A stretch of 10,229 nt of DNA from positions 1-10,229 of the forward strand of contig JAFVRL010000273.1 in NCBI GenBank assembly GCA_017504325.1. The letters are read 5' to 3'. Shown piece after piece: positions 6,791 to 10,229 of the stretch. The position numbers and the translations under genes are program-made. Below the pieces are notes generated by a model. That model did no database searches, had not been told where the DNA came from, and worked only from the letters and a program-made list of their open reading frames with translations. The stretch is from Lentisphaeria bacterium (GTDB taxonomy: Bacteria > Verrucomicrobiota > Lentisphaeria > Victivallales > UBA1829). The first letter of the stretch is position 1, and the number at the start of each line of letters is the position of its first letter.

Positions 6791-7759
6791 ATGAACAACG
6801 GGGAAAAAGAGGCTTTGATCCTTATCCGGCGGGGAACGATCCGTTCCCGGGCGGAGCTTGCCCGTACTCTCGGCATCAGCAGACCTACTGCTTCTGTGAT
6901 CGTGGATTCTCTTTTGAAAAATTCCTTTATCCGGGAAGCGGGAAGGGGCAGATCCACAGGCGGGAAGGCTCCCACACTTTTAAGTGTATTGCCGGAAACA
7001 AATCATATACTGGGACTGGATCTGGGATATAAAAGTATGCTGTCTGCCGTTCTGATAGACGGCGCCGGAACGATCATACAGAAAAAAGAATATGAATTCG
7101 ATCCTGCATCCATGGAGAATATTGGAGAAACGAGTCTTGCCGCTTTACGGGAACTTGCTTCATCCCATACCGTAAACGGTGCCGGAGTGGCTCTTTCCGG
7201 GATCGTGGAAAAAAATACCGGAAAAGTTCTCAAAAGTATCAATCCTCTTTTTACCGGCAACAAGATCAGAGAATATCTTTCCAACAAACTGGCTCTGCCT
7301 GTTCATGTGGAGAACCGTTCCCGTATGGCGGCGTATTCGGAAGCCTACGGCGGAGCGGCGGATCAGGAAAAAGATTTTGCTCTCATTTCTCTCGGACGCA
7401 GTATCGGTGCCGCCTTCTGGCTTAACGGACAGCTTTTTACCGGTCAGAGTGAGATCCGTAACCTGCGGTTGAAAAAGAAAAAGACTTTTGAAGAAGCTCT
7501 TTCCCCTTCCAGTACAGCCTCCTCCTCTCCGGAAGAGATCATTTCCTGTTGTGCTGATGGACTTGGACAGCTTCTGGAGATCATGGGAATAGAGAGGATC
7601 GTGCTTTCCGGACGCTTTGCGGATATGGGAAAAGATTTTGCTTTTCGGCTGGAAAAGGCACTTTCCAAGGAACATATCTGTAAAGTGGATATGGCAAAAT
7701 TCGGTCGTTTTTCCGCTGCAAGAGGGGCAGCTTTTCTGCAGGGGGAAAGAATATTATGA
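6791..7759 (+). CDS. ROK-family transcriptional regulator with degenerate sugar-kinase domain
   Basis: A 322-residue protein. Residues about 5-55 form a winged helix-turn-helix ('SRAELARTLGISRPTASVIV', 19-38), followed by 'GRGRSTGGKAP', the usual ROK wing/linker. The ROK (ASKHA-fold) domain begins at 'ILGLDLGYKSMLSAVLIDGAG' (from 73) and includes 'VALSGIVEKNTGKVLKSIN', 'LALPVHVENRSRMAAYSEAYG' (from 167) and 'LISLGRSIGAAFWLNGQLFTG'. Two hallmarks are missing: the catalytic Asp after the conserved Asn is Arg176 (ENR instead of END), and the HxxxxxxxxxCxCGxxGC zinc motif is absent, replaced by a Lys/Ser-rich stretch (227-246). It is also shorter than typical ROK regulators (about 380-400). It is therefore unlikely to phosphorylate sugar, and its inducer site may differ. 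I chose the ATG at 6791 (AGAGGA 8 nt upstream) over 6737, which lies upstream of the ribosome site and inside the promoter. It precedes nagB, so a NagC-like role in amino-sugar control is the best guess. Confidence 0.88.
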   Translation: MNNGEKEALILIRRGTIRSRAELARTLGISRPTASVIVDSLLKNSFIREAGRGRSTGGKAPTLLSVLPETNHILGLDLGYKSMLSAVLIDGAGTIIQKKEYEFDPASMENIGETSLAALRELASSHTVNGAGVALSGIVEKNTGKVLKSINPLFTGNKIREYLSNKLALPVHVENRSRMAAYSEAYGGAADQEKDFALISLGRSIGAAFWLNGQLFTGQSEIRNLRLKKKKTFEEALSPSSTASSSPEEIISCCADGLGQLLEIMGIERIVLSGRFADMGKDFAFRLEKALSKEHICKVDMAKFGRFSAARGAAFLQGERIL

Positions 7760-7783
7760 CAATCAATCAACTCACCATAAATT
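7756..7783 (+). promoter_or_regulatory. Possible internal promoter for nagB
   Basis: ATGACA (7756-7761) and TAAATT (7778-7783), 16 bp apart, lie in the 61-bp gap between the ROK gene and nagB. The -35 matches 5 of 6 consensus positions but the -10 only 4 of 6. It would let nagB be expressed independently of its regulator gene. The evidence is weak; co-transcription from 6721 is equally plausible. Confidence 0.25.
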
Positions 7784-7820
7784 TGAAATTTCCTCAACAA
7801 ACAAAAAAAGGAATGAAAAA

Positions 7821-8564
7821 ATGAACGTAGTCATCTCCAAAGACAAATTTGCACTGGGTAAAGCCGCTGCAAAAAAAGGTGCGGAAAAGATCCGCGAAGC
7901 CATCAAAGAAAAAGGTTATGCCAATGTGATCCTGGCAACCGGTGCCAGCCAGTTTGAAATGCTGGAAGCTCTTCTTCAGGAAGAAGGCATTGACTGGAGC
8001 GTAATCAAATTCTTCCATCTGGATGAATATGTGGGTCTCCCCATCACCCATCCTGCAAGTTTCCGTAAATACTTGTGGGAACGCTTTATCAGCAAACTTC
8101 CTGTTCCCCCGGCCGCCTTCTTTCCTGTAAACGGTACTGCCGCAAATCTGGATGAAGAACTTGCCAGACTGGAAAAAGCCATCACAGAAAACCCCATCGA
8201 CGTTGCTTTTGTGGGTATCGGTGAAAACGGTCACCTTGCCTTCAACGATCCCCCGGCTGACTTTGAAACCGAACGCTCCTATCTGGTCATCGAACTGGAA
8301 GAAAAATGCCGCAAACAGCAGCTTGGCGAAGGCTGGTTCCCCACCTTTGATGATGTTCCCAAGTTTGCGATTTCCATGAGTGTGAAACAGTGCATGAAAG
8401 CCAAATGCATCATCAACTCTGTTCCCGATCAGAGAAAAGCCGAAGCTGTGAAAATGGCTCTGGAAGGACCTGTCACCAATATGTGTGCCGCCTCCATGCT
8501 CCAGAAGCATGCGGACTGCCACACCTTCCTGGATGAATTCTCCGCTTCTCTTCTTTCCAAATAA
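7821..8564 (+). CDS. nagB: Glucosamine-6-phosphate deaminase family protein (NagB-like)
   Basis: A 247-residue protein of NagB length. NagB converts glucosamine 6-phosphate to fructose 6-phosphate and ammonia in the cytoplasm, feeding amino sugars into glycolysis. Recognisable parts: the phosphate-binding 'VILATGASQFEML' (37-49), 'FFHLDEYVGLP' (64-74) with the catalytic base Asp68 (E. coli Asp72), 'HPASFRKYLW' (77-86), and the active-site loop 'GIGENGHLAFNDPP' (132-145) with His138 (E. coli His143). In this loop the E. coli Asp141 and Glu148 positions are Asn136 and Asp143, so the ring-opening triad is altered, as I recall for a subfamily outside enterobacteria. A related isomerase of the same fold is therefore possible. 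The ATG at 7821 has AAAGGA 8 nt upstream; an in-frame ATG at 7617 would overlap the ROK gene by 140 bp and is rejected. It lies 61 bp after the ROK gene and ends before a strong terminator. Confidence 0.88.
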   Translation: MNVVISKDKFALGKAAAKKGAEKIREAIKEKGYANVILATGASQFEMLEALLQEEGIDWSVIKFFHLDEYVGLPITHPASFRKYLWERFISKLPVPPAAFFPVNGTAANLDEELARLEKAITENPIDVAFVGIGENGHLAFNDPPADFETERSYLVIELEEKCRKQQLGEGWFPTFDDVPKFAISMSVKQCMKAKCIINSVPDQRKAEAVKMALEGPVTNMCAASMLQKHADCHTFLDEFSASLLSK

Positions 8565-8592
8565 GCGATCTGTTTATTGGAACAGAAATAAT

Positions 8593-8640
8593 AAAAGGAC
8601 TGTCAACGCCACTATGCGTTGGCAGTCCTTTTTCTCTTTT
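8593..8640. terminator. Strong hairpin terminator, usable from both sides
   Basis: Arms at 8593-8609 and 8616-8632 form a 17-bp stem with one G-U type mismatch and a 6-base loop (CACTAT). The stem starts with AAAAGG and ends with CCTTTTT plus further T residues, so a U-tract is available on the plus strand (for nagB) and, through the AAAA run at 8593-8596, also on the minus strand (for the convergent hisJ-like gene). It sits 28 bp after the nagB stop and just after the stop of the minus-strand gene. Confidence 0.92.
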
Positions 8641-8654
8641 GGCAAGGGAGCAAT

Positions 8655-9449
8655 TTATCTTTCCGGATAACCTGCTGCTTTAAGAATGGCGGATGCCCGT
8701 TCAAAGTCCCGTTTCAGATGGGCAGGATCATGGGCATCAGCATTGACGATGACAGGGATCTTTCTTCTGTTGGCTTCTTCAAGGATGGCAAGAGAGGGAT
8801 ACTGTTCATTGCATTCCTTATACCATCCGGCAGTATTGAGTTCGATCCCGATCCCGGTTTCTGCAGCATTATCCAATACTTTCAATGCATGGGAAAAATA
8901 TTTGCCATTGTCGATAAGACCGAATTTTTTAGGCAGATCCAGATGTCCGATAAAGAGAAATTCTTTCCGGAGTGCCGCTGCCTGCAGTTTTTCATAATAC
9001 TCTTCACAAATGGAATTTTTTTCTTCCTCTGAAAGATCCACCCAGTCATCAATACTGTGATCAACGGGGAATTTTCCGGAATAATGGACGGATCCGATAA
9101 GGTAATCCAGAGGGTAGGAAGACAATTTTGCAAGTACCTCCTCAATATTTTCAAAGAAGAAATCCACTTCCAGACCGATCTTCAGGGAAAAATGATCATC
9201 ATTGAGTTCGTTACGCATTTGGGAAAGTGTTTCAATATATTCCTCCAGCCGGGATAATTTCATGCTCCATGTTTCTGAATCATATCCGTCTCCGGGGGGG
9301 ACAACATAGTGATCCGACATTCCCAGTATTTTCAGTCCCATCTCTTTTCCTTTACGGCAGACAGCTTTCAATTCTGTACTTCCGTCACTCCAGCAGCTGT
9401 GATTATGGCAGGAGACATTCAATGCCGGACCGGGATAAATGAGTTTCAT
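8655..9449 (-). CDS. PHP-domain histidinol-phosphatase (HisJ type)
   Basis: A 264-residue PHP-family metallo-phosphoesterase, the normal length for HisJ-type histidinol-phosphatases, which remove phosphate from L-histidinol phosphate in histidine synthesis. The metal ligands appear in order: 'CHNHSCWSDG' (H15, H17), 'GMSDHY' (D46, H47), 'GLEVDFF' (E94), 'IGSVHYSG' (H122), 'IGHLDLPKKFG' (H169, D171), 'GIELNTAGW' and 'NADAHDP' (D238, H240). All ligands are present, so it should be active. The substrate is inferred from the 'GHLDLPKKFG' and 'ELNTAGW' signatures; other PHP phosphatases cannot be excluded, since no his genes are nearby. Its ATG overlaps the stop of the upstream gene (TAATG) and has AAGGA 8 nt upstream inside that gene, so the two are translated in a coupled way. 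Confidence 0.85.
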   Translation of the reverse strand: MKLIYPGPALNVSCHNHSCWSDGSTELKAVCRKGKEMGLKILGMSDHYVVPPGDGYDSETWSMKLSRLEEYIETLSQMRNELNDDHFSLKIGLEVDFFFENIEEVLAKLSSYPLDYLIGSVHYSGKFPVDHSIDDWVDLSEEEKNSICEEYYEKLQAAALRKEFLFIGHLDLPKKFGLIDNGKYFSHALKVLDNAAETGIGIELNTAGWYKECNEQYPSLAILEEANRRKIPVIVNADAHDPAHLKRDFERASAILKAAGYPER

Positions 9450-10228
9450 TATTTCTTTCCTTTCTCATGATTTTTCAATATTTCCTCCACCACTGCTGCT
9501 GCACAATGACAGGCAAAGGCAGCCGGCATATAGGAGATGGTTCCTGTATTGGAACGTTTATTTTTTGAAAAACATTCCACAACGGCACTTCTTATGGCAT
9601 TTTCCGTGGAGAACACTGCTTTGAAACCTTTATGGAAATTTTCCTTACGCAACTGTTTGCGGATAGAGGCGGCAAGCGGGCAGTTATAGGTTTTCCCGAT
9701 ATCCGCCACTGTGATTTTTGCCGGATCCATCCTTGCTCCGGAACCCATACAGCTTACCAGCGGGATCTTATGAATGAGACATGTTTTTGCCAGCAGCAAT
9801 TTCGGCGCAATGGTATCAATGGCATCCAGTACGCAATCATATTTTGCGGCAAGGAGCAGCTCTTCCATCCTGAGATCTTCCAAAAAGTCGCCGCAGACGG
9901 CAAGATCCAGATCCGGATTGATATCCATCAACCGTTCTTGCATGACGGTTACTTTTTTCTTTCCCACCGTACTGGTCAATGCGGCACATTGCCGGTTGCG
10001 GTTGGTTGTTTCCACAATATCCCCGTCTGCAATGGTCATTTTGCTTATCCCTGCCCGGCAGATCATTTCTGCGGCAAGACCGCCGACACCACCGAGACCT
10101 ATGACAAGAACATGACTGCTGCGTAATGCTTCCGCCTTTTCCCTGCCGAGAAGAAGATCTGTTCTTGCCTGCCAAAAACTTTCTTCCGGGGAGCAGAAGG
10201 AGTTGTTTTCCGATTTGTTTTCCATCAT
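9449..10228 (-). CDS. tcdA: tRNA threonylcarbamoyladenosine dehydratase (TcdA/CsdL), ThiF/E1-like
   Basis: A 259-residue ThiF/MoeB/HesA-fold adenylating enzyme. TcdA uses ATP to cyclise t6A37 of tRNAs that read ANN codons into ct6A. Signatures: 'ARTDLLLGREKAEALRSSHV' (21-40), the nucleotide loop 'VIGLGGVGG' (42-50), 'IADGDIVETTNRNRQ' (66-80) with the Asp and Asn/Arg residues that bind ATP, 'DAIDTIAPK' (135-143), and the TcdA-specific 'GSGARMDPAKITVADIGKT' (162-180), which differs from MoeB/ThiF. The MoeB-type zinc CxxC pairs are not seen. The assumed start is the first of two tandem ATGs at the right edge (10228 and 10225); its ribosome site lies outside the window, so a few more residues upstream cannot be excluded. 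It is followed directly by the hisJ-like gene with overlapping stop and start. Confidence 0.9.
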   Translation of the reverse strand: MMENKSENNSFCSPEESFWQARTDLLLGREKAEALRSSHVLVIGLGGVGGLAAEMICRAGISKMTIADGDIVETTNRNRQCAALTSTVGKKKVTVMQERLMDINPDLDLAVCGDFLEDLRMEELLLAAKYDCVLDAIDTIAPKLLLAKTCLIHKIPLVSCMGSGARMDPAKITVADIGKTYNCPLAASIRKQLRKENFHKGFKAVFSTENAIRSAVVECFSKNKRSNTGTISYMPAAFACHCAAAVVEEILKNHEKGKK

Positions 10229-10229
10229 A

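Noticed and set aside
7794..8522. Minus-strand open frame (242 codons) opposite nagB
   Set aside because: Antisense to a recognisable enzyme; Phe/His-rich shadow sequence.

Overview
This window looks like an ordinary chromosomal region of a moderate-GC, probably fermentative or gut/sediment bacterium that degrades carbohydrates. Nine protein genes fill almost all of it, gaps are short, and Shine-Dalgarno sites are clear (AGAGG, AAAGGAG, AAGGA). A glycoside hydrolase of family 42 in one operon with a Gfo/Idh/MocA oxidoreductase, together with a NagB of the 'GENGH' type, would fit the PVC group (for example Lentisphaerae/Victivallales) or a similar saccharolytic lineage. This placement is a low-confidence guess, since no rRNA or lineage marker is present. 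There are no mobile elements, CRISPR arrays, tRNAs or rRNAs.

Layout. Bases 1-5586 (minus strand) hold a tight five-gene run, read right to left: marC-family membrane protein, cysK (cysteine synthase), GH42 beta-galactosidase, icd (NADP-isocitrate dehydrogenase) and a Gfo/Idh/MocA oxidoreductase that runs off the left edge. Gaps between these genes are only 17-32 bp and each gene has its own Shine-Dalgarno. The gap before marC carries a good sigma70-type promoter, a palindrome over its -10 box, and a 13-bp inverted repeat whose downstream arm contains the marC ribosome binding site. Bases 5710-6612 (minus) encode an EamA/DMT-type transporter. It is divergent from a ROK-family regulator (6791-7759, plus), which is followed by nagB (7821-8564, plus; glucosamine-6-phosphate deaminase family). 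The 178-bp divergent gap carries one promoter for each side. A long hairpin terminator at 8593-8640 separates nagB from the convergent minus-strand pair tcdA-hisJ-like, whose stop and start codons overlap (TAATG).

How the genes may work together. The ROK regulator, nagB and the divergent transporter look like a small amino-sugar or sugar module with local control. This is inferred from gene order and family. The ROK protein has lost the sugar-kinase Asp and the zinc motif, so its sensing must differ from classical NagC/Mlc. The five-gene run mixes sulfur assimilation, TCA cycle and glycan degradation and reads as a housekeeping/metabolic operon rather than one pathway. tcdA (tRNA ct6A formation) and the HisJ-type PHP phosphatase are translationally coupled but have no obvious shared pathway.

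I did not find a convincing new system. The most interesting signals are the regulatory architecture before marC, the degenerate ROK sensor, and the altered active-site loop of NagB.
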